Shown: positions 50,698-58,858 of the stretch, piece by piece
Numbering within the stretch: position 1 is the stretch's first letter
Layout of the letters: each line of letters begins with the position of its first letter
NCBI GenBank assembly: GCA_963720475.1
Contig: OY970394.1
Span: forward strand, 186,001-250,000
Reading direction: 5' to 3'
Length of the DNA: 64,000 bases
From: G963720475 sp963720475
GTDB lineage: Bacteria; Actinomycetota; Thermoleophilia; Solirubrobacterales; Thermoleophilaceae
Notes under the pieces: generated by a model
What the model saw: the letters and a program-made list of their open reading frames with translations, nothing else
What the model was told of the DNA's origin: nothing
Databases searched by the model: none
Made by a program: the position numbers and the translations under genes

Positions 50698-52074
50698 TCT
50701 CAAGGCAATGCCGACCCTCCCCTAGAGCCACCGCCGCGCGTCCATTACGCGGACGCCGACGGCGTCTCAGTCGCCTACCAGGCGTTCGGGAACGGACCGC
50801 GGACGGTGATCTCCGTTCCGAGTTTCGCGCAAAACATCGAAATGATTTGGGAGCAGCCCGAGGCCGTGCGCTACTTCGAACGCCTGGGCTCCATGGCGCA
50901 GGTGATCCAGTTCGACAAGCGTGGAACGGGGAAGTCCGATCGGCGCCTTCCTCCCGCATCGCTGGAGGACCGAGTCCAGGATCTGGTCGCCGTGATGGAT
51001 GCGAACGAGATCGAACGCGCGATCATCATGGGCACTTCAGAGGGTGGCACCCTGGCCACCTTCTTCGCCGCGACGTATCCGGAACGCACCGAGGCCCTGA
51101 TCCTCAAGGGGGGCCACGCGGCGTTCGTGCGGACCGACGACCACCCGTGGATGCCAAGCGGGAAACAGCGGCTACGTAAGCTCCGGACACTGGGACCCCT
51201 TTGGGGCAAGGGCTACTTCACGACGAAGCGGATGGCTCCCTCGATGGCCCAGGTGCCCGGTTTTCGGCGCTGGGCGGCGGCGTACGAGCAGCGCTCGCTG
51301 GAGCGCTCGAACCTGCTCAGGTGGTGCCGGCTGAACATGGCCCTGGACACTCGGCATGTGCTTCCGTCGATCCAGGTTCCTGTGTTGGTTGCCCACACCG
51401 CTGAGGACAGGCAGATCCCGATCGAGTGCTCGCATTACCTGGCCGAACGGATTCCCATCGCGCAGTTCGTCGAGCTCGAGGGCGCCGACCACGTGCCCTG
51501 GTTCTCGGCCCAGGATGGCTTCCTCGACGCGGTCGAGGACTTTGTCGCCAACCCTGCCCCCACACGCCGCCGCGGTCGCGCATTAGCCACGGTGCTCTTC
51601 ACGGACATCGTAGGCTCAACCGATTTGGCCTCGAAGCTCGGTGACGATCGCTGGATGGAATTGCTCGGCCGCCACGATGAGCTGACCCGAGCCGAGGTCG
51701 CAGCGTCTGGCGGTAGCTGGATCAAGTCCACCGGAGATGGCGCCCTAGCAACGTTTGAGAGCCCGAGTCGCGCCATCCACAGCGCGTGCCGGATCCGTAA
51801 TCGCGTGGCTGCTGATTGCGGCTTCGAGATCCGGGCGGGTTTGCACACCGCCGAGATCGAGATTCGGGGAAACGACGTTGGCGGAATTGCAGTCCATGAG
51901 GCGGCGCGGGTGCAGGCGACGGCCGGACCGGGCGAAGTGGTCACGTCAGCGGCAACACGGGGGCTTGTGAGCGGTCCTCGGATCGACTTCACAGACCACG
52001 GGATCAAGCGGCTCAAGGGACTGCCTGAGCCGGCACACCTCTTCCTTGCCACGACGGCGCCGAGCGATCGTTAG
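50695..52074 (+). CDS. Alpha/beta-hydrolase fused to class III adenylate/guanylate cyclase
   Basis: 459 aa. Residues about 15-285 are an alpha/beta hydrolase with VIQFDKRGTGKSD, the nucleophile elbow MGTSEGG (Ser), and a late Asp/His pair (AHTAEDRQIP, GADHVPW). Residues about 300-455 are a class III cyclase domain: ATVLFTDIVGSTDLA with the metal Asp, KSTGDGALATF with the second Asp, and GIAVHEAARVQ with the transition-state Arg (the usual Asn is His). It likely makes cAMP or cGMP in response to a hydrolase-domain ligand. It begins MSQGN, from the family start box. Confidence 0.9.
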   Translation: MSQGNADPPLEPPPRVHYADADGVSVAYQAFGNGPRTVISVPSFAQNIEMIWEQPEAVRYFERLGSMAQVIQFDKRGTGKSDRRLPPASLEDRVQDLVAVMDANEIERAIIMGTSEGGTLATFFAATYPERTEALILKGGHAAFVRTDDHPWMPSGKQRLRKLRTLGPLWGKGYFTTKRMAPSMAQVPGFRRWAAAYEQRSLERSNLLRWCRLNMALDTRHVLPSIQVPVLVAHTAEDRQIPIECSHYLAERIPIAQFVELEGADHVPWFSAQDGFLDAVEDFVANPAPTRRRGRALATVLFTDIVGSTDLASKLGDDRWMELLGRHDELTRAEVAASGGSWIKSTGDGALATFESPSRAIHSACRIRNRVAADCGFEIRAGLHTAEIEIRGNDVGGIAVHEAARVQATAGPGEVVTSAATRGLVSGPRIDFTDHGIKRLKGLPEPAHLFLATTAPSDR

Positions 52075-52470
52075 CTAATCCGACAGCCCTACGGCTTCGA
52101 GGGCCTCGGCGTGATCCCAGAAGAACTCTTGGTAGAAGATCCTGCCCTTGCGGATAGTGAAGACGAGCGTCAGCTCCATGTTCATGTCGGGGCCGCGACC
52201 CGCGCCACGCCAGATGTATCTCACGGCGACCCGATCGCCGGCGTCGATGAAGTCACCGGCCAGGACCACGCTGTTGGCGTCCCAGGTGTCGAGGAGTTGC
52301 TCGTGAAAGCGCACGGTGGCCTCGCGACCTACGTAGGGCCCCGGCTCCGGCCAATCCTTCACCGTCCGCACAATGACGTCGGGGTGCCAGAGCTCACGAG
52401 CTGCAGCCATATCCCCGGCGTCCAACGCCTCGAACAAGGCTCGCACGATCTCCACGTTCTCCTGCGACAT
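52075..52470 (-). CDS. SnoaL/NTF2-like protein, MSQENVE family (S)
   Basis: 131 aa. MSQENVEIVRALFEALDAGDM, HPDVIVRTVKDWPEPGPYVG, AGDFIDAGDRVAVRYIWRGAGRG, QEFFWDHAEALEAVGLSD. D/G/L subgroup. Its stop codon abuts the stop of the convergent cyclase. The promoter box GATACT with an 8-base spacer is at 52484-52471. Confidence 0.88.
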   Translation of the reverse strand: MSQENVEIVRALFEALDAGDMAAARELWHPDVIVRTVKDWPEPGPYVGREATVRFHEQLLDTWDANSVVLAGDFIDAGDRVAVRYIWRGAGRGPDMNMELTLVFTIRKGRIFYQEFFWDHAEALEAVGLSD

Positions 52471-52533
52471 CGCCGCGCAGTATCGCGCGATCCGTGAGCG
52501 GGATTGGGTCCTAAGTCTCCGCGGCGATGGCGG

Positions 52534-53226
52534 CTAGCGGATCCCGGCGACGGTCACCTTCAGCGAGGTGACGCTCCAGTTCTCGGCCCCGTCACAGGTG
52601 TCCATGACCTGCGCGGTCACGGTGTGGGGCGTCGATGCGTTCGGGGGCTGAATCGCCGGCAGGATGTTTTTTGTGGTCCCGTCGCCTTGTGAGATCGAGC
52701 GGAAGAACCCCCCGACCTCAGTCCCGTCCAGGAAGATCTTGATCTCCGTGGTTCCGTCCCCTCCCCCGCTCATGCAGGTCGGCGGGGCGTCGATCGTCAC
52801 CTCGGCGTGCATCAGGTCGAGCTCGCCCGAGAGCTGTGTCCAGGAGCCGAACGCGAGCGGGATCGGGACGAAGACGTTGTCAGCGCCGCTCGATACCGGC
52901 CCGGTGGTCTGCGCAGGGGCTTGGACTCCCGCATTGTTGAGGGTGGACTCGTCGATGTCGTTGCCCGTGAGCGAGTTGTTGGCGATGTGGTTCGTGAAGA
53001 CCCCGTCGTCCTTGATGCGGCTGCCCCAGACCGAGCCGATCGCGTAGTCGCTCAGGGTCAGCGATTGGTTCTGGATGTCCGCCCCGGTCAGCGAATCGTC
53101 GACGATGTTCGCGCCGGTCCACTCGTTGACAGCCCAGGCGGTACCGCCCGAGACGACCAGAAAGACGCCAAGCGTTGACATCACGTTGGCGTAGGTCAGA
53201 GAAGAACGAAGTCGGCGGAGCATCAT
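52534..53226 (-). CDS. Signal-anchor surface protein, LTYANV family (P4)
   Basis: 230 aa from ATG 53226 (GGGAGG upstream; ATG 53223 also possible). SSLTYANVMSTLGVFLVVSGGT, NIVDDSLTGADIQNQSLTLSDYAIGSVWGSRIKDDGVFTNHIANNSLTGNDIDESTL, then a beta domain ending ENWSVTSLKVTVAGIR. That ending matches the P5-P9 group, so P4 bridges the two subfamilies. Leader Q is absent here. Confidence 0.85.
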   Translation of the reverse strand: MMLRRLRSSLTYANVMSTLGVFLVVSGGTAWAVNEWTGANIVDDSLTGADIQNQSLTLSDYAIGSVWGSRIKDDGVFTNHIANNSLTGNDIDESTLNNAGVQAPAQTTGPVSSGADNVFVPIPLAFGSWTQLSGELDLMHAEVTIDAPPTCMSGGGDGTTEIKIFLDGTEVGGFFRSISQGDGTTKNILPAIQPPNASTPHTVTAQVMDTCDGAENWSVTSLKVTVAGIR

Positions 53227-53374
53227 GGACCTCCCGATTGGGTTCGGAACGCCCATCTACCTCCCGGACTTGCGCTGCTAGCCAAGAAGCTCTGAGCGCC
53301 CTCTGCGTGAACAGTAGCGCCCGATGGGCGGACGAGCGTGTCACAGCGAACATCCGACCCTATGCTCCGCGGAC

Positions 53375-53815
53375 ATGACGATTCAGCGGATGGACAACGT
53401 TCTCATCGTCGTCGACGACCTCGAGGCTGCCAAAGCGTTCTTCGCCGAACTCGGTATGCAGCTGGAAGGCGAAACGACGGTCGAGGGGCCTTGGGTGGAC
53501 CAGACCGTCGGGCTCAACGACGTCCGTGCCGACATCGCCATGATGCGGACCCCGGACGGCCACAGCGGGGTTGAGCTGACGAAGTTCCACACGCCGCCGG
53601 CGGTCAGAGCCGAGCCGGAAAGCGCGCCCGCGAACACGCTGGGCATACGCCGCATCATGTTCGCTGTCGACGACATCGACGACCTCGTTGCCCGTCTGCG
53701 CAGCCACGGCGCCGAACTCGTCGGCGAGATCGCGCAGTACGAGGACAGCTACCGGCTCTGCTTCGTGCGTGGCCCTGAGGGCATCATCATCGGGCTGGCC
53801 GAGCAGCTCAGCTGA
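53375..53815 (+). CDS. VOC-family protein
   Basis: 146 aa. MDNVLIVVDDLEAAKAFFAELGM, VDQTVGLNDVRADIAMMRTPDGHSGVELTKF, IRRIMFAVDDIDDLVARLRSHGAELVGEI, LCFVRGPEGIIIGLAEQL. Two beta-alpha-beta-beta-beta modules with the usual His/Glu metal sites partly visible. Different subfamily from the VOC at 41208. Substrate unknown. Confidence 0.9.
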   Translation: MTIQRMDNVLIVVDDLEAAKAFFAELGMQLEGETTVEGPWVDQTVGLNDVRADIAMMRTPDGHSGVELTKFHTPPAVRAEPESAPANTLGIRRIMFAVDDIDDLVARLRSHGAELVGEIAQYEDSYRLCFVRGPEGIIIGLAEQLS

Positions 53816-53821
53816 AAGCTT

Positions 53822-54220
53822 CTACTCCGACAGCCCGACGGCTTCGAGGGCTTCCTGTTCGGTTGCATAGCCGCGAATCCAGATCGCCATTCCATCTCGG
53901 AACTTGACGGCCTGAAACGCGGTCATCTCGGTTTCGATGCCCGACCCGACCCCCCGGCCGGTCCCCCGAATCTCTGCCACAACTGCGTCCCCGCAGTCTC
54001 GGGCGTTAGCCACTTCGGGGGCCCAGTTGGGGAAGACGCTCCAGATGTCCTCGAGGAACTGGCGCATTCCCTCGCGCCCTCGGTAGACCGCTCCCTCAAC
54101 TTCCAGGACGCGAGAGGTGGCTTCAACGTCGGGGTGCATTAGGTCGAGAAAGGCGTGAAGGTCCCGGCGCCCGATGGCGTCGTAGGCCTGGTGGAACCGG
54201 TCAAGATTCTCCTGCGGCAT
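53822..54220 (-). CDS. SnoaL/NTF2-like protein, MSQENVE family variant (U)
   Basis: 132 aa. MPQENLDRFHQAYDAIGRRDL, DLMHPDVEATSRVLEVEGAVYRG, QFLEDIWSVFPNW, GDAVVAEIRGTGRGVGSGIETEM, EALEAVGLSE. The start and end are kept but the first codons have drifted. Promoter box GATACT at 54235-54230 with the standard spacer. Confidence 0.87.
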   Translation of the reverse strand: MPQENLDRFHQAYDAIGRRDLHAFLDLMHPDVEATSRVLEVEGAVYRGREGMRQFLEDIWSVFPNWAPEVANARDCGDAVVAEIRGTGRGVGSGIETEMTAFQAVKFRDGMAIWIRGYATEQEALEAVGLSE

Positions 54221-54271
54221 CGCCCGCGCAGTATCGCCGTTTGACCGACTTCCTGATGCTGCCGTCACGGC

Positions 54272-56212
54272 TCAGTCAGGGCGCGACAGAAGGTCGGGGT
54301 TGTAGAGCTCCCGCGTCACGCGGTACTCGACCTGGACCGACTTGTCTCCGCCGAGCACGTGAGTCCCTGTGCGCCAACCCTCGGCGCGGCGGTGGATCGC
54401 GTCGAGATGGACGCGGCGCGGACCGGTGACGATGAATCCCTTCGGCGAGTTCGGGTGCTCGATCTTGAGCGAGGGCAGGCTCATGTCGAGCGTCACGCTG
54501 GCGGTGTTGCCGCGCGTCTCGACGATCCTCGTGCGCTCGGCCTCGGGAACCGGCATCCAGCGCCCGAGCTGGATCCGCTGTCCCTGGTTGGTGACGACCG
54601 ATCCGTTGCCGTACCACTCGACACCGAAGCGCGCGCGGATCGCGCCCGGGCCGCCGCGGGGAGTTCCTACGACTTCCCCGCGCGGGTCGCCGACGCGCAC
54701 ACGCAGGAACTCGAACTTGACCCTGGCGGGCGCGGCTGGCTCGACCGGCTCGACGGGGATGGTCCGAAGGGCGAGCTGGGCAATCTTGGCGTGCCCGCGT
54801 GCGATCGGGTGGGCGGTCCCGTCTACGTTGTGCTGGATCTGGACCGAGTCCTTGAAGCCTCGGAACCACGACTCGCCATCCGCGCAGTAGCCGTGGCCGC
54901 GGAAGACGTCGCGAACTCCGCCGAGGTAGCCCCACCCGTTGCGTCCCACCGCGGCGCGCATTGTCGCCCCGAGCTCGTCGCCTCTGTCGCTGATCCAGCG
55001 TGCCTCGGAGCTTGAGAGCCCCTCGAATATCCCGCAGCCGCCGTGGCGGTCGTGCTCGTCGGTCATCAGGCGCGACGGGTACTCGGCGAGGCGGACCGCC
55101 GCCGGTGAGACCTTGAGGTTGGCCGCGAAAGCGGCGTCCACCCGGTCGTATTTCGCCTTGAGCAGACTCAGCTCGGTTCGGACCCCGCGCGTCGAACCGA
55201 CGTTGTCGCAGGGGTTGTCCACCAGGGGATCGAGCCCCCCGAGCACGGGCACACCGTCTGGGGCGCTCAGCTTCGCGCAGTCGATCAGCGTCGAGCTGAA
55301 GTCGGCGTCGTTGACGCCCGCGGACATCAGGACCGAGTGCACGGGCCGGGTATCGCGTACCAGCGGATCTCCGAGCGCGTCGCGTGCCTGGGCGAGCTGC
55401 GCTTTCAGGCGCCGGTCGCTCGAGGTCGGTGCGATCCCCTTGTAGCCACCTTGGAAGAGGTCGGTCGTCGTCGCGCCCGAGCAGGCGAAGTTGAGGAACG
55501 TGACGCTCGTCGCCTCGTCCTCGAGCTTGCGTGCGGCGCGCATCGCCCACGAGTGCTCGGAGCGGTGGCACTGACGATCGGACCAGCGGCGAACCGTGCG
55601 GGTGGGAGTCTGCGTGACCAGCTCCATGTTCCCCTCGCCCGAGGTGAACGAGTCGCCGAACGCGACAACTACGAGGTCGCGGAAACGCCGGTCGGTGCTG
55701 CCGCGGGCGCTGCGGCCGTTCGAGGAACGCGTGGTTAGGGTGAAGCGCCAGCGGCCGAGTGTCCGCAGCGTGACCCATTCCTGGCAGGAGCTGCCGGACT
55801 TCGCGATCGGCGCCACGTTCTGACCGTCGAGCGGCTCGATCCGCCACTCGTAGTCCCGCATCGTGAACGGGACGCCGCTCGGTCCGGTGCCGGGGCTCGA
55901 CGCGCACGCGTCGAGCGCGAGGGTCCAGCCCGAGGGTTTCACGTACGCGTCGTCGTAGCGGTCGAGTTGGGGGTCCCAGCGCTTGCCCGCGTCCCGCGCG
56001 CGCTTCTCGATCGAAACGCGCGTCAGGGCGGTTACGGGCAGATTGGGGGTGCGGACGTCGCCGACCGGGACGTCGTTCGGATCGCTTGGGGCCGCGGTTG
56101 CGGGCGCGGGGCTGAAGAGCGCGAGTGCGGCAACGGCGAGCGCAGCGACGGTGAATGCGGCGTGGACGAGGCGGCGGAGCGCTGCCAGGGAGGTGTGAGC
56201 GTCGGCTTGCAT
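54272..56212 (-). CDS. Secreted SGNH/GDSL-type hydrolase
   Basis: 646 aa from ATG 56212 (a GTG at 56281 would add 23 residues). Signal peptide LVHAAFTVAALAVAALALF to APATAAP. Nucleophile block VVVAFGDSFTSGEGNMEL, FLNFACSGATTTDLFQGG, oxyanion Asn in MSAGVNDADFSS, and the late Asp-x-x-His in NVDGTAHPIARGH. The C-terminal 180 residues form a separate beta-rich domain. Probably an extracellular esterase or lipase; substrate unknown. Confidence 0.88.
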   Translation of the reverse strand: MQADAHTSLAALRRLVHAAFTVAALAVAALALFSPAPATAAPSDPNDVPVGDVRTPNLPVTALTRVSIEKRARDAGKRWDPQLDRYDDAYVKPSGWTLALDACASSPGTGPSGVPFTMRDYEWRIEPLDGQNVAPIAKSGSSCQEWVTLRTLGRWRFTLTTRSSNGRSARGSTDRRFRDLVVVAFGDSFTSGEGNMELVTQTPTRTVRRWSDRQCHRSEHSWAMRAARKLEDEATSVTFLNFACSGATTTDLFQGGYKGIAPTSSDRRLKAQLAQARDALGDPLVRDTRPVHSVLMSAGVNDADFSSTLIDCAKLSAPDGVPVLGGLDPLVDNPCDNVGSTRGVRTELSLLKAKYDRVDAAFAANLKVSPAAVRLAEYPSRLMTDEHDRHGGCGIFEGLSSSEARWISDRGDELGATMRAAVGRNGWGYLGGVRDVFRGHGYCADGESWFRGFKDSVQIQHNVDGTAHPIARGHAKIAQLALRTIPVEPVEPAAPARVKFEFLRVRVGDPRGEVVGTPRGGPGAIRARFGVEWYGNGSVVTNQGQRIQLGRWMPVPEAERTRIVETRGNTASVTLDMSLPSLKIEHPNSPKGFIVTGPRRVHLDAIHRRAEGWRTGTHVLGGDKSVQVEYRVTRELYNPDLLSRPD

Positions 56213-56333
56213 GCGAGTGCGGACCAGTGTCGGACCGGATCCGGCATGCGGGAAGACCCCCAGGGGTGGAACTGACCACACTCGCGTGTGCCTTAGGTCG
56301 GACCGTTTAGATCGATGCGGTCCGGCGGTCGAG

Positions 56334-57077
56334 CTATCTGACGCCGACGACGTCGATCTTTAGCCCCGAAACCGTGAAGTCAACGTTCTCGGTGCAGCTG
56401 TCCTTGATCGTAGCCGTGAGCGTGCGCGCGTCGGCCGCGCCGGGACCAACGACCGACGGCAGCTTGAACCGGACGAACTCGCCGATCGACGGATTTATGA
56501 GCCGGCTCTCAATGACCTCATCGTCGAGCTTGATCTCGAAGGTCGCGAACGCGATCCCGCCGCCCTGTGTGCACACTCCTGGCGCGCTGACCACCGCCAC
56601 TCCGCCCAGCTGGTCCAACTCGTCTGCGGACTGGGTCCAGGTATTGCCGGTGAGCGGCACGTTGACCGCGACATTGGAGCTGCCGCTCGACGTGGAGCCC
56701 GTCTGGCGGGCACGCGCTCGGACGCGCGAGTTGATCAGCGTCGAATCGTTGATGTCGTCGCCGGTGAGCGAGTTGGGCGCGACCTTCGCCGAGTTCACCG
56801 CGCTATCAGCGAGTCGGGAGTTGGTAATCGTGCCGAGCGCGAAGTCGTGAAAGCTGAGCGAGCCGTCGAGCACGTAGGTTCCGGTGAGCGTCGAGGCAGC
56901 AACATCCGAGCGCGTCAGCGATCCCTGCTTTACGTCCTCCGAAAGCAGCGAATCATCGACCACGTCGGAGCTGCCGATCGTGTTCGCCGCATAGGCGCCG
57001 GTGCCGCCGAGCGCGACGAAAAGCGCCAGGTAGCCGATTAGGTTCGCGCGGGCGTGTGAACGGATACTGGCGAACAT
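56334..57077 (-). CDS. Signal-anchor surface protein, YLALFVALGG family (P5)
   Basis: 247 aa. FASIRSHARANLIGYLALFVALGGTGAYAANTIGSSDVVDD, then SLSFHDFALGTITNSRLADSAVNSAKVAPNSLTGDDINDSTL, a variable beta domain (VNVPLTGNTWTQSADELDQLGG), and the common end TVSGLKIDVVGVR. Last of five tandem paralogues on this strand; its start is 6 bases after the next gene's stop. Confidence 0.87.
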   Translation of the reverse strand: MFASIRSHARANLIGYLALFVALGGTGAYAANTIGSSDVVDDSLLSEDVKQGSLTRSDVAASTLTGTYVLDGSLSFHDFALGTITNSRLADSAVNSAKVAPNSLTGDDINDSTLINSRVRARARQTGSTSSGSSNVAVNVPLTGNTWTQSADELDQLGGVAVVSAPGVCTQGGGIAFATFEIKLDDEVIESRLINPSIGEFVRFKLPSVVGPGAADARTLTATIKDSCTENVDFTVSGLKIDVVGVR

Positions 57078-57083
57078 TGGGCG

Positions 57084-57850
57084 CTACCTCGTCCCCGCCA
57101 CGTCGACCTTCAGGTTCGAGACCGTGAAGTTGTCGGCGCTGTTGCACCTGTCGAGAATCGTGATCGTGAGCGTGCGCAGAGTTGGCGTTCCCGGACCGGG
57201 AACGCCGCCGATCGAGAAGCGGATCGTCTGCGTATCGGTCCCGGGCTCGAGCGCCCGCGTGCCGATGACCACGCCTCCGAACTTGAACACGAGCGCCCCG
57301 GGAGGTGCGACGGTATGGGGGCAGAGCTCCGGCGCTGTGACCGTCGCCTGGCCGCCGAGCTGCTCGGCCTCGTCGGCCGGTTGGGTCCACGACCCCGGCC
57401 GTTCGCGTCAGGGTCGTCTCCGTTCCGGACGCGCCGCTCGTCGCGGACCCTGTCTGCCGCGGGCGCGCCACGACTTTCGCCTTTAAGAGGCTCGACTCGT
57501 CGATGTCGGCGCCCGTCAGCGACTCGGGTGCGACCCTGGCGGAGTTGACAGCGCTGTCGGCGAGGCGCGAGTTCACGATCGTGCCCGGAGCGAGGTCGAA
57601 GAAGCTGAGCGACTCGTCGAGGACGGAGTTGCCGCTGAGCGTCTCGGCGGTGAGGTCGCCCGCGTACGAGCGTGCCGGCCTTGACGTCCTCGGACAGCAG
57701 CGAGTCGTTGATCACATCGGAGCTGCCGATCTTGTTCGCCGCATAGGCGCGGTGCTCGAGCGCGACGAACAGCGCCACGTAGCTGACGACATTCGAGCGA
57801 AGTGTGAGAGAACCTCGGATCCGAGCCTCCTGGACCGTGCTCGCATTCAC
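57084..57850 (-). pseudogene. YLALFVALGG-family surface protein (P6), two frameshifts
   Basis: Three frames together give a full-length paralogue: SNVVSYVALFVAL to KAGTL; then SLSFFDLAPGTIVNSRLADSAVNSARVAPESLTGADIDESSL to TLTRT; then FKFGGVVIGTRALEPGTDTQTIRF to VSNLKVDVAGTR. Extra bases in the CCC at 57659-57661 and the CCCC at 57393-57396 explain both breaks. The GTG 57850 start region carries a partial leader-Q end, and the normal ATG codon is gone; the VALEHRAYA segment is also altered. Start loss favours real decay. Confidence 0.8.
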
Positions 57851-57879
57851 GTCGCTGGACGAATACCCTCATCGAAGAA

Positions 57880-58057
57880 GGTAGCCTGCGGTGCCGGCGA
57901 CAGTCATCAGAAGCTGCTTAGGAATCTCGACGTCGGGCTGGAACGCGGGAAAGCGACGAGCAGCTCGAGTCCGGCACCTCCGATAGGTCCATCGCGTTGC
58001 CGGCTTCGTACAGCCGTCGCACCGAGTTGCCGCGTTCGTCCCGGCTCGACGAGGCAT
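57880..58057 (-). pseudogene. Remnant of an MSQENVE gene
   Basis: On the minus strand a GATACT-like box (GGATACT, spacer CCGCGGGCG) precedes ATG 58057. Scrambled codons follow, then VRRLYEAGNAMDLSEV in one frame and FQPDVEIPKQLL in another, both typical of the family. No full frame survives. It lies between P6 and P7. Confidence 0.55.
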
Positions 58058-58091
58058 CGCCCGCGGAGTATCCGGTATCCCGGCCGGCTGG

Positions 58092-58853
58092 TCAGCGTGC
58101 GCCGAGAACGTCGACCTTGAGGTTCGCGACCGACCAGTCGGCAGTGGGGCAGTCGTCACTGATCGTCGCGGTGAAGGTGTTGGACTCGGCCGCGCCCGTG
58201 CTCGGGATCGAGGCGGTGAGGCTAAAGCTCTGCGGAGATGCGGCGATGCCGCCCAGCAACAGTCGCCCGACTTCCTGGCCGTTGATCTTCAGCCGCAGCA
58301 GACCGTTTCGGATCGTGATGGGCGGCCCGGGGTCCTGACAGAAAGTGTTCGGACCGCTGATGTCGGCTTGGACCACGAGTTGCTGCACCTCGGTCGGCCC
58401 CTGCGCCCAGGTGCCGGCGGTGCGGGGGATGTTCACCTCGGTGTTGGTGAATCCCGTGCTCGCCACCGCCGCGCCGATCTGCCGGGGACGGGCGACGATG
58501 TTGGCGTTCAGCAGCGTGTCCTCGTCGACGTCGGCAGCCGCGAGCGACTCGTTCGCGACCTTGGCGGAATTCACCGCGCCGTCGGCGAGGCGCGAGTTGA
58601 CGATCGTGCCCGGCGCCAGGTCGTGGAACGAGAGCGACCCGTCGAGCACGGTCGTGCCGTTGAGCGTCGAGGAGGCGACCTTTGCCTTCGTCAGCGTCCC
58701 GTTCTTGACGTCCTCGCTCAGCAGCGACTCGTCGATCACGTCGTCGCTGCCGATCGTGTCGGCGGCGTACGCGGTGCCGCCCCCGAGCGCGACCACCAGC
58801 GCCAGGTAGGCGACGACGTTCGAGCGCAGGTGGCTGCCGAGATTCGCGAGCAT
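58092..58853 (-). CDS. Signal-anchor surface protein, YLALFVALGG family (P7)
   Basis: 253 aa from ATG 58853. SHLRSNVVAYLALVVALGGGTAYAADTIGSDDVID, SLSFHDLAPGTIVNSRLADGAVNSAKVANESLAAADVDEDTL, beta domain with PRTAGTWAQGPTEVQQL, end SVANLKVDVLGAR. Start 5 bases after P8, so it is in the same transcript. Confidence 0.87.
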   Translation of the reverse strand: MLANLGSHLRSNVVAYLALVVALGGGTAYAADTIGSDDVIDESLLSEDVKNGTLTKAKVASSTLNGTTVLDGSLSFHDLAPGTIVNSRLADGAVNSAKVANESLAAADVDEDTLLNANIVARPRQIGAAVASTGFTNTEVNIPRTAGTWAQGPTEVQQLVVQADISGPNTFCQDPGPPITIRNGLLRLKINGQEVGRLLLGGIAASPQSFSLTASIPSTGAAESNTFTATISDDCPTADWSVANLKVDVLGAR

Positions 58854-58858
58854 CGGCC

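Noticed and set aside
38600..50700. Prophage or classical genomic island
   Set aside because: tRNA scars fit past integrations, but no integrase, transposase, phage structural or conjugation gene was found in the window.
54276..56279. A 667-codon minus-strand frame, nearly as long as the SGNH hydrolase
   Set aside because: It is an alternative frame of the same strand, Arg/Pro-rich, with no signal peptide or motif; the hydrolase frame has a signal peptide and catalytic blocks.
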